This document shows, in pieces, positions 50,743 through 61,044 of a stretch of 64,000 nucleotides of DNA. The DNA comes from Vibrio nereis NBRC 15637 (GTDB lineage Bacteria > Pseudomonadota > Gammaproteobacteria > Enterobacterales > Vibrionaceae): the NCBI RefSeq assembly GCF_001591105.1, contig NZ_BCUD01000008.1, forward strand, positions 143,865 through 207,864. Direction: 5' to 3'. The notes beneath the pieces were generated by a model that had not been told where the DNA came from, did not search any database, and saw only the letters and a program-made list of their open reading frames with translations. Position 1 is the first letter of the stretch, and each line of letters opens with the position of its first letter. Made by a program: the position numbers and the translations under genes.

Positions 50743-51047
50743 TGAACGTATTCACTGCCAATAATCCACCTGAGGCTCATATTATCTGCGAGCTGCTTAA
50801 GTCTCATGGAATTCGATGCGAAGTTCGTGGAGAAGGCATTTTTGGGCTTCAGGGTGAAGTACCTTTTGGTGAGAATAGTGCCCCCTATGTCTGGCTATTG
50901 GACCATGATAAAGAGAACGCGGCGAACGAAGTGATTCAGCAGTTCTATTCCCCTATTCAGGGACACCCGTGGACATGCCATAAGTGCGGAGAAATAAATG
51001 AACCTCAGTTTGCTGTTTGTTGGCAATGCGGCTCAGCTTCTCACTAA
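50742..51047 (+). CDS. DUF2007-type protein with C-terminal zinc ribbon
   Basis: The 101-aa protein has an N-terminal DUF2007 signal-transducing-type domain (FTANNPPEAHIICELLKSHG, 3-22, then EVRGEGIFGLQGEVPFGE) and a four-cysteine zinc-ribbon tail (WTCHKCGEINEPQFAVCWQC, about 78-97) resembling RanBP2-type fingers. It is translationally coupled to the TVP38 gene and its end overlaps the convergent hydrolase by 4 bp. Function is unknown; the zinc ribbon suggests protein or nucleic-acid binding. Confidence 0.78.
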   Translation: MNVFTANNPPEAHIICELLKSHGIRCEVRGEGIFGLQGEVPFGENSAPYVWLLDHDKENAANEVIQQFYSPIQGHPWTCHKCGEINEPQFAVCWQCGSASH

Positions 51048-51847
51048 GCGGATGTAATTTGCTGTTTGATAAAATCGATGGAGTGTTGATTGAATTCATC
51101 CGCTCGCTCTACGTTACAGACATGGCCACAGTTTGGTATCTCTAAAAGCTTGCTACGGCTATGTACAGCAACCATTTCTTTCACGGGCTTGATAAACATG
51201 TAATCACGCTCACCCATTAGATAGAGTGTGGGAATCGGTAATTCTCGATCTTTAAAGTAACGCATTAGCGGGTTGACTTCGGTTGTCAGGATATACCAGC
51301 GTTTAAATTCGTTTTGGCATAATTTCTTGGCTTCACGAATAAAAAGGTGGCGAGACTCTCTTTGAGCGCGTTGCGGCATAACAATATAAGCAAATAAACT
51401 GTACAACCACATGTAAGGCACTATGTGTTTGCATAGGTTACCCACACGTACCAGAAACTGTGAACGCATGTTAAAGCGTGTTACAGCGCCTCCCAGCACC
51501 ATAGACTTAACACGATCAGAGGCTAATTCAGCGATGTTTCGTACGATTATTGTCCCCAATGACATACCCACGAAATGTGCAGAAGAAATTTTGAGGTGAT
51601 CTAAGACTTTTAAAATATCTTGTGTCACTTCTTTAAAGGTATAGCGATTGGAAATGAGCTCTTTAAGCAGTTGATTAGATTTACCATGTCCGCGTAGATC
51701 CAATAAAAGCAAATTAAAGTGTGCTTTATAGGCTTTGATCTGCTTAAACCAAATCGATGAACTTCCCCCCGCACCATGCACAAAAACGACCCACTCTTTG
51801 CTGGTAGGATGTACATAAGTTTTGTGAAAAAGCAGTGTAGAACTCAT
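51044..51847 (-). CDS. Alpha/beta-fold hydrolase
   Basis: The 267-aa protein is an alpha/beta hydrolase. The oxyanion motif HGAGGSSSIW (24-33), the nucleophile elbow VGMSLG, a catalytic Asp in GERDYMF and His in NCGHVCN are all in place. There is no signal peptide. It is convergent with the DUF2007 gene. Substrate cannot be read from the sequence; esterase, lipase-like or haloperoxidase-type activity are all possible. Confidence 0.82.
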   Translation of the reverse strand: MSSTLLFHKTYVHPTSKEWVVFVHGAGGSSSIWFKQIKAYKAHFNLLLLDLRGHGKSNQLLKELISNRYTFKEVTQDILKVLDHLKISSAHFVGMSLGTIIVRNIAELASDRVKSMVLGGAVTRFNMRSQFLVRVGNLCKHIVPYMWLYSLFAYIVMPQRAQRESRHLFIREAKKLCQNEFKRWYILTTEVNPLMRYFKDRELPIPTLYLMGERDYMFIKPVKEMVAVHSRSKLLEIPNCGHVCNVERADEFNQHSIDFIKQQITSA

Positions 51848-51963
51848 ATCGTTGGTTTGATGGTATTACTGACAAAATGGAAGACAAGAAGACTACCACA
51901 AAGTGACGGCCTTGAAATTCAGCTTATACCATTTCTTGCTCTCTATCCTGTCTCAAAAAGAAA

Positions 51964-51985
51964 AAAGGCGTCGATTGACGCCTTT
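51964..51985 (-). terminator. glgA terminator
   Basis: AAAGGCGTC (51964-51972) pairs with GACGCCTTT (51977-51985) around GATT, with a T run on the minus strand, 11 bp past the glgA stop. Confidence 0.88.
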
Positions 51986-51996
51986 ACTCTATTTTT

Positions 51997-53460
51997 TTAA
52001 TGATGTTCTAACGCTTGCTGGTACAAAGCAACATACTCATTGGCGGCTTTGTTCCAACAAAAATTTTGCCCCATTGCTTGAAGCTGTACACGCCTAAACT
52101 CATCCGGTTGCTGAGCGTAAAGCAGTAACGAACGCTGTAAGGTTAAAAGCAAATCCTGCGGTTCAGGTTGCATGAAAACAAAACCTGTCGCCTGCTCTGG
52201 GTTTTCATCGTAATCATTGACGCTGTCTTTCAGACCACCCACACCGCGTACAATCGGTAGTGTTCCATAAGCCATGCTGTAGATCTGATTTAACCCGCAC
52301 GGCTCAAACTCCGAAGGCATAAGGAAGATGTCTGATCCTGCCTCTACCAAGTGCGCTAAACCGTTGTCATAAGCTTCAATGAACTTGAACTTATCACTGT
52401 GTTGCGACTCCACCTCTCTCAGTTTCGCCGCGAGTGCAGGCTCACCCGTTCCGACAATCACCAGTTGCAGGTCGAACTTGAGGAATTGAGAAAGAATAGG
52501 TAGCAAGTAGTGAACACCTTTCTGGTTAGTCAACCGACATACCATGCCGTACATAGCGACATCTTTTCTTTCCAATCCGGCTCGCTCTTGTAAACTGCGC
52601 TTACATCCCGCCTTGCCATTCACCATGCTCTCTTTATCTGCACAATAATTAGCAGGGATCAGTGCATCGGTTTCAGGGTTCCAAGATGAATAGTCACAAC
52701 CATTCAGAATGCCGACAAGGTCGTCAGCACGAGCCTGGAACTCAGCGGCCATGCCATGGCTGCCTAGCTCCGTTTTTAGCTCTTCTGCGTACGTAGGACT
52801 TACCGCATTAATTTTATCCGCATTCAGCACCCCTGCTTTGAGCATGGAGATGTGCGTTAGACTGACTGCAGCATCCGGTGCATACCGCCCATGAAACTCA
52901 GGGACACATTGCAACTCGTCATAGCTAAACACGCCTTTAAACACGGAATTATGCACAGATAGCACGCTCTTCATGCCAGAATAGAAGTCTTCATTTGCAT
53001 AGCGGTGCGTCAGTAAGAATGGAACTAAGCCTGTATGCCAATCATTCGCATGAACAATTTCCGGCTGAAAGTTCAGCTTCGGCAGCATGTCCAAGCAAGC
53101 AGCGCTAAAAAACGCAAAGCGCTCACCATTGTCATCATAAGCCTGATTGCTTTCCGCATACATTTCAGGGCGGTTGAAGTATCCGGGACAATCGATGGCA
53201 TAAACGAGAACACCCGCTACTCTCAGCTCTCGAACTTTGTATTCTGTATGAGGCCAGTGTGAGAGTTTGGTTTCAAGCACAATGGGCGCCGATTCAATAC
53301 CTGCTATTTTTTGGTAAGCCGGAAGCGTAATTCGAACATCATGCTCAAGTTCAAGTAGTGCCTCGGGCAGTGCCTTGGCAACATCGGCCAAGCCACCACT
53401 TTTGATCAACCCTTCAACTTCTGATGCTACAAAGAGAATGGATAAATTCTTAGTAGCCAA
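51997..53460 (-). CDS. glgA: Glycogen synthase GlgA
   Basis: GlgA extends glycogen chains from ADP-glucose (GT5). The 487-aa protein starts with the family pattern ATKNLSILFVASEVEGLIKS, with the ADP-glucose motif KSGGLADVAKALP (20-32) and the C-terminal MPSEFEPCGLNQIYSMAYGT. No ATG fits: the best start is TTG at 53460, 6 bases after the GGAG of an AAAAGGAG site; GTG at 53463 is the alternative. The start lies inside the end of glgC (11-bp overlap), so the two are translationally coupled. Confidence 0.93.
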   Translation of the reverse strand: MATKNLSILFVASEVEGLIKSGGLADVAKALPEALLELEHDVRITLPAYQKIAGIESAPIVLETKLSHWPHTEYKVRELRVAGVLVYAIDCPGYFNRPEMYAESNQAYDDNGERFAFFSAACLDMLPKLNFQPEIVHANDWHTGLVPFLLTHRYANEDFYSGMKSVLSVHNSVFKGVFSYDELQCVPEFHGRYAPDAAVSLTHISMLKAGVLNADKINAVSPTYAEELKTELGSHGMAAEFQARADDLVGILNGCDYSSWNPETDALIPANYCADKESMVNGKAGCKRSLQERAGLERKDVAMYGMVCRLTNQKGVHYLLPILSQFLKFDLQLVIVGTGEPALAAKLREVESQHSDKFKFIEAYDNGLAHLVEAGSDIFLMPSEFEPCGLNQIYSMAYGTLPIVRGVGGLKDSVNDYDENPEQATGFVFMQPEPQDLLLTLQRSLLLYAQQPDEFRRVQLQAMGQNFCWNKAANEYVALYQQALEHH

Positions 53461-54667
53461 CACGTGCTCCTTTTGGAATAACAACAATACCATTTTCAGA
53501 TACGTGGAAGTGCTTCTTATCTTCCGTCAAGTTAACACCTATTTGCGTACCTGGTGCGATGTCTGAGTCTTTGTCGATGATTACACGGCGTAAAACACAT
53601 CCTTCACCGACTTTGACGTCACCTAAAAGAATGCACTCGCTAATATCACATGCTGAAGCAATATTACTCCTAAAACCGAGCACTGATTTTTCGATACGTG
53701 AGCCGCGCACATAACTTCCATTACAAACCAAACTATCTATGATCTGTACGCGACCATTCACTGAATCTGTAAACGTTGCAGGTGGCAAAGGCGGATAGTA
53801 AGTGTGTAGTGGCCATTTACGGTTATATAGAGAGAATGAGGAGTCTTTTGCCAGTAGGTCCATATGCGCTTCCCAGTAGGCATCTATCGTACCGACATCG
53901 CGCCAGTAAACTTCGTCTTTTTCGCCAGGGATTTTATTGGTACTAAAGTCATAGACGTAAACGTCACCTCTCGGGAACATTTTCGGGATGATATCTTTAC
54001 CAAAGTCATGGGAGGAGTCTGGGTTCTCAGCATCTTCAATCAGTTCTGAGAACAATGTTTGCGCTTCAAAAACATAGTTCCCCATAGAAACCAATGCGTA
54101 TTCTGGATCGCCTGGAATGGATTTCGGGTTCGATGGTTTTTCTTCAAAACCAATCATTCGGCCTTCAGAGTCCACTTCGATCACACCAAATTGAGACGCC
54201 TCAGCCAGGGGCATTCTTAGTGCAGAGACGGTCAGCGATGCTTCTTTATCTTTATGGAATCTCAACATTTGTTTGATATCCATCTTATAGATATGATCCG
54301 AGCCAAAGATACAAACGTGGTCCGGTTCAGCCAACTCCATAAAACGTAAGTTCTGATAGATGGCATCTGCCGTCCCTTCATACCAACGCTTACCCGTTCT
54401 CATTTGTGCAGGGATTGGGTCAATAAAACGATCCGTTATACCGTTGATATTCCAGCCTTTTTTAAGGTGATGGAACAGCGACTGCGACTTAAACTGAGTG
54501 AGCACATAAATGCGCATCAAATCTGCGTTAACAAAGTTATTCAACGCAAAGTCTATCAGCCGATAGCTTCCGCCAAACGGTACCGAGGGTTTACTGCGTG
54601 ACTCCGTCAATGGACGTAGACGTGAGCCTTCTCCACCAGCAAGGATCATTCCTAAAACACCAGCCAT
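53450..54667 (-). CDS. glgC: Glucose-1-phosphate adenylyltransferase GlgC
   Basis: GlgC makes ADP-glucose, the committed step of bacterial glycogen synthesis. The 405-aa protein has the nucleotidyltransferase motif LGMILAGGEGSRLRPLTESR (5-24), the allosteric/active region SKPSVPFGGSYRLIDFALNN, and a C-terminal left-handed beta-helix (about 290-400). It leads a glgC-glgA operon. Vibrios often carry two GlgC copies; I cannot tell which paralogue this is. Confidence 0.93.
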   Translation of the reverse strand: MAGVLGMILAGGEGSRLRPLTESRSKPSVPFGGSYRLIDFALNNFVNADLMRIYVLTQFKSQSLFHHLKKGWNINGITDRFIDPIPAQMRTGKRWYEGTADAIYQNLRFMELAEPDHVCIFGSDHIYKMDIKQMLRFHKDKEASLTVSALRMPLAEASQFGVIEVDSEGRMIGFEEKPSNPKSIPGDPEYALVSMGNYVFEAQTLFSELIEDAENPDSSHDFGKDIIPKMFPRGDVYVYDFSTNKIPGEKDEVYWRDVGTIDAYWEAHMDLLAKDSSFSLYNRKWPLHTYYPPLPPATFTDSVNGRVQIIDSLVCNGSYVRGSRIEKSVLGFRSNIASACDISECILLGDVKVGEGCVLRRVIIDKDSDIAPGTQIGVNLTEDKKHFHVSENGIVVIPKGARVGY

Positions 54668-55070
54668 GTAATTCTCTCCATATTATATTTTTTGATAAGC
54701 ATATTTTTATTGGGGGGCTTATCTAATATCCGTGTAGTTACCCAAAAATTAGAGCGGATAACTCAAGCAACAAGCTGTTGCAACTCACCTTATACCGCAC
54801 TATGCAAGCAAAGGATTAAGTATAAGTTATCGTATTTCAGAAAGATTACAATTTGAATTATGCGTAACTAATAACCTCACAAAAATTACTTTTTATTGGC
54901 CTGCTTTAGCTCACACTATCATGGAACTGAAACACAAATACTTAACACAAACTGCACAATGCAGTGATATTCATCTCATACTCCTGATGAAATGAAATTC
55001 CCATACTATTCAGTTGGTTAATAAGTTTTCAAAAATAAAAAATACAAACAGCATCGCTGAACTCCGAGCA
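54668..55070. promoter_or_regulatory. Upstream region of glgCA
   Basis: This 400-bp AT-rich stretch between glgC and topA has no credible gene. A perfect dyad, GCAACAAGCTGTTGC (54767-54781), lies 100-114 bp upstream of the glgC start and could be an operator. The topA terminator follows at the far side. Confidence 0.45.
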
Positions 55071-55100
55071 AAAAAAAGCAGCCTTCTGGCTGCTTTCTTC
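55071..55100 (-). terminator. topA terminator
   Basis: AAAGCAGCC (55075-55083) pairs with GGCTGCTTT (55088-55096) around TTCT, with a T run on the minus strand. Confidence 0.88.
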
Positions 55101-55110
55101 ATTCTGTCAG

Positions 55111-57744
55111 TTATGACTTCTTAGCTGGTTTTTTACGCTTATCGGTTATTTCCCACTTACCGTCCACATATAGTGCGGTATACCCTGTAGGCTTGCCATC
55201 AACTTCAGAACGAACATAGTTCTCTTTCGTTTTACGGCTAAAGCGCACCACCATAGGAAGGCCATCCGGATCTTTCTCTGGCGCTTCTGCCAGGTACTGA
55301 AACTTCGGTGAAATACGATCTTTAAACCTAACTAACTCCGCAACTAGTGGCGCACGAGTTTCGCGTGATTTAGGGAAAGTACTTGCCGCTAAGAATAAGC
55401 CTGATGCACCGTCACGCAATACAAAATACGCATCTGAGTTTTCACAAGGAAGCTCTGGCAGATGCACAGGATCTTCTTTTGGCGGCGCGACTTCACCGTT
55501 CTTCAAGATTTTACGAGTGTTTTTACATGTTTCACTCGTACAGTCCATATACTTACCAAAGCGACCGTTCTTAAGCACCATGTCGCTACCACATTTGTCA
55601 CACTCAACAACTGGGCCATCATAGCCTTTTACTTTGTATTCACCGAATTCGACTACGTAGCCTTCACAGTTCGGGTTGTTACCACAAACATGAAGTTTGC
55701 GCTTATCGTCAATCAGATAAGCATCCATCGCGGTTTCACAAATAGGACAACGCTTCTTAGCGCGAAGTGCTGCGGTTTCAACGTCTTCTTCCAGAACGTT
55801 GATAATGCCTTCTTCATCACCAAGGTTAATGGTGGTTTTACAACGCTCTTTTGGAGGTAGCGCGTAGCCAGAACAGCCTAAGAACACGCCGGTAGACGCC
55901 GTACGAATCCCCATCGGACGAGAACAGGTTGGACATTCAATGTCTGTGTAGACGATATGGTTCGGCTTCATACCACCATGGTCTTCGTCTTGCTCTGCTT
56001 TTTCCAAGTCGCCGGTGAAATCTTCGAAGAAGTTATCCAGAACACCTTTCCAGTTCGCTTCGCCTTCGGCGATTTGGTCCAGCTTCTCCTCCATGCGAGA
56101 AGTAAACTCGTAGTTCATTAACTCGTGGAAGCTATCATCTAAGCGATCTGTCACGATTTCGCCCATCTTCTCAGCATAGAAGCGACGTTGCTCGACTTTA
56201 ACATAGCCGCGATCTTGGATTGTAGAGATGATCGAAGCGTACGTTGAAGGGCGGCCGATACCACGTTTTTCTAGCTCTTTAACCAATGCTGCTTCTGTAA
56301 AGCGAGCTGGCGGCTTCGTGAAATGCTGCTTAGGTTCGAGTTTAATTAACTCAATCTTATCGCCAATTTGTACCGCTGGTAGAATTTGATCTTCGTTCTT
56401 ACCTAGTGGACGTTGAACACGAGTCCAACCATCAAACTTGAGGATACGACCTTTCGCTTTCAGCGTGTATTCTGCCGCTTTCACGCTCACTGTTGTTGAG
56501 TCATATTTTGCTGGTGTCATTTGACACGCAACAAACTGGTTCCAAATCAGCGAGTAAAGCTTGTGTGCGTCCGCTTCCATACCTTTTAGGTCATCAGCTT
56601 TCACTGCCACATCAGAAGGACGGATCGCTTCGTGCGCTTCTTGTGCACCTTCTTTGCTGCCGTACACATTCGCTTTTGCAGGCAAGTAAGCATCGCCAAA
56701 TTCACTACCAATAAATTCGCGAACGGTTTCAACAGCTTCCGCGCTCAAGTTGGTCGAGTCTGTACGCATATAGGTAATGTAACCCGCTTCATACAAGCGC
56801 TGCGCCAACATCATGGTTTTCTTTACACCATAGCCAAGACGCGTGCTTGCCGCTTGCTGCAGTGTCGACGTAATAAACGGTGCAGAGGGTTTGCTAGATG
56901 TCGGGCGGTCTTCGCGTTTACAGACTTCGTAAGCTGCATTTTCTAGCACTGCAAGTGCAGATTTGGTTTCTGCTTCATTAACGGGTTTAAATGCAACACC
57001 GTCTTTTTGAGCCACTTGCAGACGGAAATCGGTTTTATCTGCCGTTTTAGTGTCAGCGTGGATATCCCAGAACTCTTCTGGAACAAATGCTTTGATTTCA
57101 CGCTCACGCTCAACCAGTAACTTCACTGCAACAGACTGTACTCGACCAGCAGACAAGCCACGTGCCACTTTTTTCCAAAGCAGCGGAGAAACCATAAAGC
57201 CAACAACACGGTCCATGAAACGACGTGCTTGTTGTGCATTAACGCCATCCATACTTAGCTCACCAGGGCTCTGGAAAGCTTGCTGAATCGCGTTTTTTGT
57301 AATCTCGTTAAATACTACACGTTTGTATCGCTCTTCATCGCCACCGATGATCTCACGAAGGTGCCAAGCGATGGCCTCTCCCTCGCGGTCCAAATCGGTT
57401 GCTAGATAAACGCAATCAGCGTCTTTGGCTAGCTTCTGAAGTTCTGCGACAACTTTTTCTTTGCCAGGAAGAATTTGATAGTTCGCCTCCCAACCATGGT
57501 ATGGGTCAATGCCCATTTTCTTGATCAGTGATTTGCGATCTTTTTCTTTTTTGATACGTGCTTTTTCTTCAGCACTTAAGCCTTTGGTTGATACCGCTGC
57601 TGCTTTTTGACCAGTACTTTGGCCAGCAGTTGGCAGATCACGAACGTGACCTACACTGGACTTTACAACAAAGTCTTTACCTAAATACTTATTGATGGTT
57701 TTCGCTTTGGCTGGCGACTCCACAATAACCAGTGACTTACCCAT
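55111..57744 (-). CDS. topA: DNA topoisomerase I
   Basis: TopA relaxes negative supercoils by single-strand cleavage (type IA). The 877-aa protein has a TOPRIM domain ([19 protein letters not shown], and [15 protein letters not shown] with its acidic triad at about 117-123), the catalytic tyrosine Y325 in [13 protein letters not shown], and C-terminal zinc-binding modules (CPTC...[13 protein letters not shown]) followed by a basic tail. Its length is close to E. coli (865). It is divergent from yciN, as in E. coli. Confidence 0.97.
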   Translation of the reverse strand: MGKSLVIVESPAKAKTINKYLGKDFVVKSSVGHVRDLPTAGQSTGQKAAAVSTKGLSAEEKARIKKEKDRKSLIKKMGIDPYHGWEANYQILPGKEKVVAELQKLAKDADCVYLATDLDREGEAIAWHLREIIGGDEERYKRVVFNEITKNAIQQAFQSPGELSMDGVNAQQARRFMDRVVGFMVSPLLWKKVARGLSAGRVQSVAVKLLVEREREIKAFVPEEFWDIHADTKTADKTDFRLQVAQKDGVAFKPVNEAETKSALAVLENAAYEVCKREDRPTSSKPSAPFITSTLQQAASTRLGYGVKKTMMLAQRLYEAGYITYMRTDSTNLSAEAVETVREFIGSEFGDAYLPAKANVYGSKEGAQEAHEAIRPSDVAVKADDLKGMEADAHKLYSLIWNQFVACQMTPAKYDSTTVSVKAAEYTLKAKGRILKFDGWTRVQRPLGKNEDQILPAVQIGDKIELIKLEPKQHFTKPPARFTEAALVKELEKRGIGRPSTYASIISTIQDRGYVKVEQRRFYAEKMGEIVTDRLDDSFHELMNYEFTSRMEEKLDQIAEGEANWKGVLDNFFEDFTGDLEKAEQDEDHGGMKPNHIVYTDIECPTCSRPMGIRTASTGVFLGCSGYALPPKERCKTTINLGDEEGIINVLEEDVETAALRAKKRCPICETAMDAYLIDDKRKLHVCGNNPNCEGYVVEFGEYKVKGYDGPVVECDKCGSDMVLKNGRFGKYMDCTSETCKNTRKILKNGEVAPPKEDPVHLPELPCENSDAYFVLRDGASGLFLAASTFPKSRETRAPLVAELVRFKDRISPKFQYLAEAPEKDPDGLPMVVRFSRKTKENYVRSEVDGKPTGYTALYVDGKWEITDKRKKPAKKS

Positions 57745-58110
57745 ATTTGACTCAAGTGTCCTATTAATGACTGCGATTTATTTATCGCACAACATACTTA
57801 ATAATTCGGTTCTTTTTTTACTATTGAGCGAGAATACTAGAAGATCAATATCTTTTTTCAAAATTAACTTTGACTGCTCGACAAATCGACGAAAGTCGAC
57901 AGGTTTGGAAGTGCCACATACTAAACGTCACAGATTCACTTCTGCCAATCATTAACGATATTTTATGCCGCTTGTCACAAAACCAATCGAGCAAATCTGA
58001 CCAAGGTGCTGAGATTCATTGATCTAGTACATTTGAAATCGCAGCTTAACTTCCTACAATTCCCACATTCCCTCTTTTTATATAGAGGCAACAAGCCGAA
58101 GAGAACAACC
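57745..58110. promoter_or_regulatory. topA-yciN divergent intergenic region
   Basis: This 366-bp stretch should carry the topA and yciN promoters. TCGAC repeats occur at 57878-57899 (TCGACAAATCGACGAAAGTC). No additional gene or hairpin terminator is seen. Confidence 0.45.
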
Positions 58111-58359
58111 ATGAGTGAAAAGAAAGTCATTTCCCAATTCGAACTGCTGTTGATCGCCAACCACATGATTCAAGAGCATGATGACTACATCGAAGGGATG
58201 CGCGCTGATAGCGTTGAAGAAAAAGAGGATGTGTTGGTATTTAAAGGCAACTATTTCCTTGATCAAAACGGCCTGCCAACTACGGATACAACCGCTGTTT
58301 TCAATATGTTTAAATACTTGGCGCACCGCTTATCTAAAGAGTTTACGCTAGAAAAATAA
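58111..58359 (+). CDS. yciN: DUF2498 protein YciN
   Basis: YciN is a small soluble protein of unknown function. The frame is open from 58006, but ATG 58111 with an AAGAGA site gives 82 aa (E. coli 83). The conserved part VLVFKGNYFLDQNGLPTTDT then TAVFNMFKYLAHRLS matches YciN closely. The gene is divergent from topA, the neighbour it also has in E. coli, which supports the call. Confidence 0.88.
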   Translation: MSEKKVISQFELLLIANHMIQEHDDYIEGMRADSVEEKEDVLVFKGNYFLDQNGLPTTDTTAVFNMFKYLAHRLSKEFTLEK

Positions 58360-58371
58360 CCACCAAAACAA

Positions 58372-58397
58372 AGAGCCAGAGTCGATGCTCTGGCTCT
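58372..58397. terminator. Terminator between yciN and aroA
   Basis: AGAGCCAGAG (58372-58381) pairs with CTCTGGCTCT (58388-58397). The T-rich tail is better on the minus strand, so it mainly serves aroA. Confidence 0.8.
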
Positions 58398-58402
58398 TGA
58401 TA

Positions 58403-59683
58403 TTAACAACTCAACGATTGTAATTTGTCAAAGTAATCTGGGAATGTTTTGGAGGTACATTTCGGGTCATTGATGGTTACTGGGGTATCGCTAAGTGCCA
58501 CTAACGAAAAACACATGGCCATGCGGTGATCGTCGTAGGTATCAATCGCGGCATGTTTCAGTTGTGCAGGTGGTGTAACCACGATGTAATCTTCGCCCTC
58601 TTCCACTGCTGCACCCACCTTACGAAGTTCAGTCGCCATTGCGGTTAAGCGGTCGGTTTCTTTCACTCGCCAGTTGTACACGTTACGAATCGCAGTTGTA
58701 CCTTTCGCAAACAGTGCCGTTGTCGCGATGGTCATAGCCGCATCAGGAATATGGTTAAAGTCCATATCAACAGCTTCCAGCTCACCAACTCTTGAGATAA
58801 CGTAATCGTCACCCCATTCGATTTCAGCGCCCATTTTCTCTAGCGCATCGGCAAATTGAATGTCACCTTGAATACTGTTTTTGCCAATGCCAGTGACCTT
58901 AATCTCACCGCCTTTAATCGCTGCGGCCGCAAGGAAGTAAGACGCCGACGATGCATCACCTTCAACCAAAAAGTCACCTGGTGCAATGTATGACTGGCCG
59001 CTGCGAATAATAAACTCTTGGTAATCACGGTTTTCAACTTCAACACCAAATTGCGCCATAATGTGTAAGGTGATATCGATATATGGTTTCGACACGAGAT
59101 CGCCCACAATCTTAATCGTGACATCATCTTGTGCTAACGGCGCTGACATTAGAAACGCCGTTAAGAATTGGCTAGAGATAGAGCCATCAATTTCGACCGT
59201 GCCACCGGTTAACCCTGTGCCTTTAATTTTTAGCGGTGGAAAGTTCTCGTTTTCCAAGTACTGAATATCCGCTCCCGCCTGACGAAGCGCATCAACCAAA
59301 TGACCAATCGGGCGCTCTTTCATTCGCGGTTCACCCGTCAACACGTATTCACCACTACCTAAACATAGTGCCGCCGCTAATGGGCGCATCGCTGTACCCG
59401 CATTCCCCAAAAACAATTCTAACGCTTCAGGTGCAGCAAACGGTTTACCTAGACCTTCAACTTCACAAACGGTTTTATCTTCAGAGAGTTGATAACTGAC
59501 ACCCAATTGAGTTAAGGCGTTAAGCATATGACGAATATCGTCACTGTCGAGAAGGTTCGTAAGGCGAGTCGTTCCTTTAGCCAAAGCGGCCAAAAGCAGA
59601 GCTCGATTAGACACACTTTTTGAGCCTGGTAAATTCACTTCACCAGATACTTTGTTGATAGGTTGTAACGTAAGGCTTTCCAT
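58403..59683 (-). CDS. aroA: 3-phosphoshikimate 1-carboxyvinyltransferase (EPSP synthase)
   Basis: AroA joins shikimate-3-phosphate and PEP to form EPSP in the chorismate pathway. The 426-aa protein begins [20 protein letters not shown] with the substrate motif [20 protein letters not shown] (18-37), then [13 protein letters not shown] (90-102) and the C-terminal [14 protein letters not shown] and [11 protein letters not shown]. Its length matches E. coli (427). It appears monocistronic; in many bacteria serC precedes it, but not here. Confidence 0.97.
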   Translation of the reverse strand: MESLTLQPINKVSGEVNLPGSKSVSNRALLLAALAKGTTRLTNLLDSDDIRHMLNALTQLGVSYQLSEDKTVCEVEGLGKPFAAPEALELFLGNAGTAMRPLAAALCLGSGEYVLTGEPRMKERPIGHLVDALRQAGADIQYLENENFPPLKIKGTGLTGGTVEIDGSISSQFLTAFLMSAPLAQDDVTIKIVGDLVSKPYIDITLHIMAQFGVEVENRDYQEFIIRSGQSYIAPGDFLVEGDASSASYFLAAAAIKGGEIKVTGIGKNSIQGDIQFADALEKMGAEIEWGDDYVISRVGELEAVDMDFNHIPDAAMTIATTALFAKGTTAIRNVYNWRVKETDRLTAMATELRKVGAAVEEGEDYIVVTPPAQLKHAAIDTYDDHRMAMCFSLVALSDTPVTINDPKCTSKTFPDYFDKLQSLSC

Positions 59684-59842
59684 TAAAATTGCTAGTCCTT
59701 GCTCGCCCAGCCTTACCCACTGGGCGATGTCAAAATTCTTCGTACTTGCAGACTATCTAAAATTTTGGTGTAAGACTAGAGCCAAAGCGGCATAAAATCT
59801 GGGTATTTAACTCTTTCAGAGTGATGTGCTAACAACTGCGCT

Positions 59843-60298
59843 TTAATATTCAATGTCCACTCTGACACCATCGTTAAAATAGAGAATACGGACTCTATCC
59901 CCTCGGCTAAACAGCATATTGTTGTCAATATCCTGTATGACATCAATTAACTGATCGCTGTCGGTTCTAATTAACAGCTCAACCAACCGATATTCAACAT
60001 GGTATTCCTGGCTAGCTTTATTTCTGGCGATGCTTGCCCCTGCAACTGCCCCGACAGCTGTGGCGACTTCTTTACCTCGCCCACTGCCAAATTGATGCCC
60101 TATTACGCCACCGACCACTGCTCCTAACAAGGTTTCCCAGCCATTAGCTTGCGCTTTAACGATCTCTTGCTCAGTGATGTAACGCACTGTCTCAATTTGG
60201 CCAAACACAACTTTATTCACCGGCCGAGCCGTGTTTCTTTCATACGCTGCATTGGCAAATAATGGAAAAATCAATATCATCAATACCCACTTTCTCAT
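59843..60298 (-). CDS. Exported glycine-zipper (2TM domain) protein
   Basis: The 151-aa protein has a signal peptide (MRKWVLMILIFPLFANA) without a lipobox cysteine, and a glycine-zipper segment (LLGAVVGGVIGHQFGSGRGK, about 57-76, then ATAVGAVAGASIA), as in SlyB/Rickettsia 17-kDa-antigen-like envelope proteins. Those relatives are usually lipoproteins; the absence of a lipidation site here is a difference. It is divergent from aat with 17 bp between them, so the promoters must overlap. Function is unknown beyond an envelope role. Confidence 0.75.
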   Translation of the reverse strand: MRKWVLMILIFPLFANAAYERNTARPVNKVVFGQIETVRYITEQEIVKAQANGWETLLGAVVGGVIGHQFGSGRGKEVATAVGAVAGASIARNKASQEYHVEYRLVELLIRTDSDQLIDVIQDIDNNMLFSRGDRVRILYFNDGVRVDIEY

Positions 60299-60315
60299 AC
60301 CTTTGTCCTCACTTT

Positions 60316-61044
60316 ATGGCGATTTACTTAACAGAGTTAGACCCCGACGAACTATGGTTTCCGTCACCTTTCGAGGCACTAAACGACCCAAATGGGTTAC
60401 TTGCGTTTGGTGGGGATTTGTCTTCCAAAAGGCTAATACTGGCATATCACAATGGTATTTTCCCATGGTATGGACCCGGCGAACCTATTCTTTGGTGGAG
60501 TCCGACCCCTCGTGCTGTTTTCAACCCAGTCAAATTCAAACCAGCTAAAAGCCTAAAGAAGTTTCAAAAAAAACACGCCTATAGAGTAAGTATAAATAAA
60601 GCAACCCGCTCGGTAATAGATCATTGCGCAGAAGTCAGAAGTGAGGAAGAAACTTGGCTTAATGAAGATATGCGTAATGCCTATAAACGCCTGAGCGAAA
60701 AGGGTTATTGCCATTCCGTTGAAGTCTGGAAAGACAACGAATTAATTGGCGGTCTATATGGCCTCTCCATCGGGCAGCTATTTTGCGGCGAATCGATGTT
60801 TAGCCTAAAAAGTAACGCGTCAAAAATTGCACTTTGGTATTTTTGCCATCACTTCCGTAAGCACAATGGCAAGCTCATTGACTGTCAGGTAATGAATCCA
60901 CACTTGAAATCTCTCGGGGCGAAAGAGCTTGAGCGTGAAGAATTTACCAAAAGGCTGCTATCCTTTAGAGAACGGTCCGTTGAAGAAAATTGCTTTAATG
61001 AACAATGGTTAGCATCACCGTTAGAGGATATACATGAGCTCTGA
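60316..61044 (+). CDS. aat: Leucyl/phenylalanyl-tRNA-protein transferase
   Basis: Aat adds Leu or Phe to proteins with N-terminal Lys or Arg, creating ClpS-recognised N-degrons. The frame is open from 60262; ATG 60316 gives MAIYLTELDPDELWFPSPFE, and 242 aa, close to E. coli (234). Conserved blocks are FPSPFEALNDPNGLLAFGGD, GIFPWYGPGEPILWWSP and GGLYGLSIGQLFCGESMFS. It overlaps the bpt start by 11 bp. Confidence 0.95.
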   Translation: MAIYLTELDPDELWFPSPFEALNDPNGLLAFGGDLSSKRLILAYHNGIFPWYGPGEPILWWSPTPRAVFNPVKFKPAKSLKKFQKKHAYRVSINKATRSVIDHCAEVRSEEETWLNEDMRNAYKRLSEKGYCHSVEVWKDNELIGGLYGLSIGQLFCGESMFSLKSNASKIALWYFCHHFRKHNGKLIDCQVMNPHLKSLGAKELEREEFTKRLLSFRERSVEENCFNEQWLASPLEDIHEL

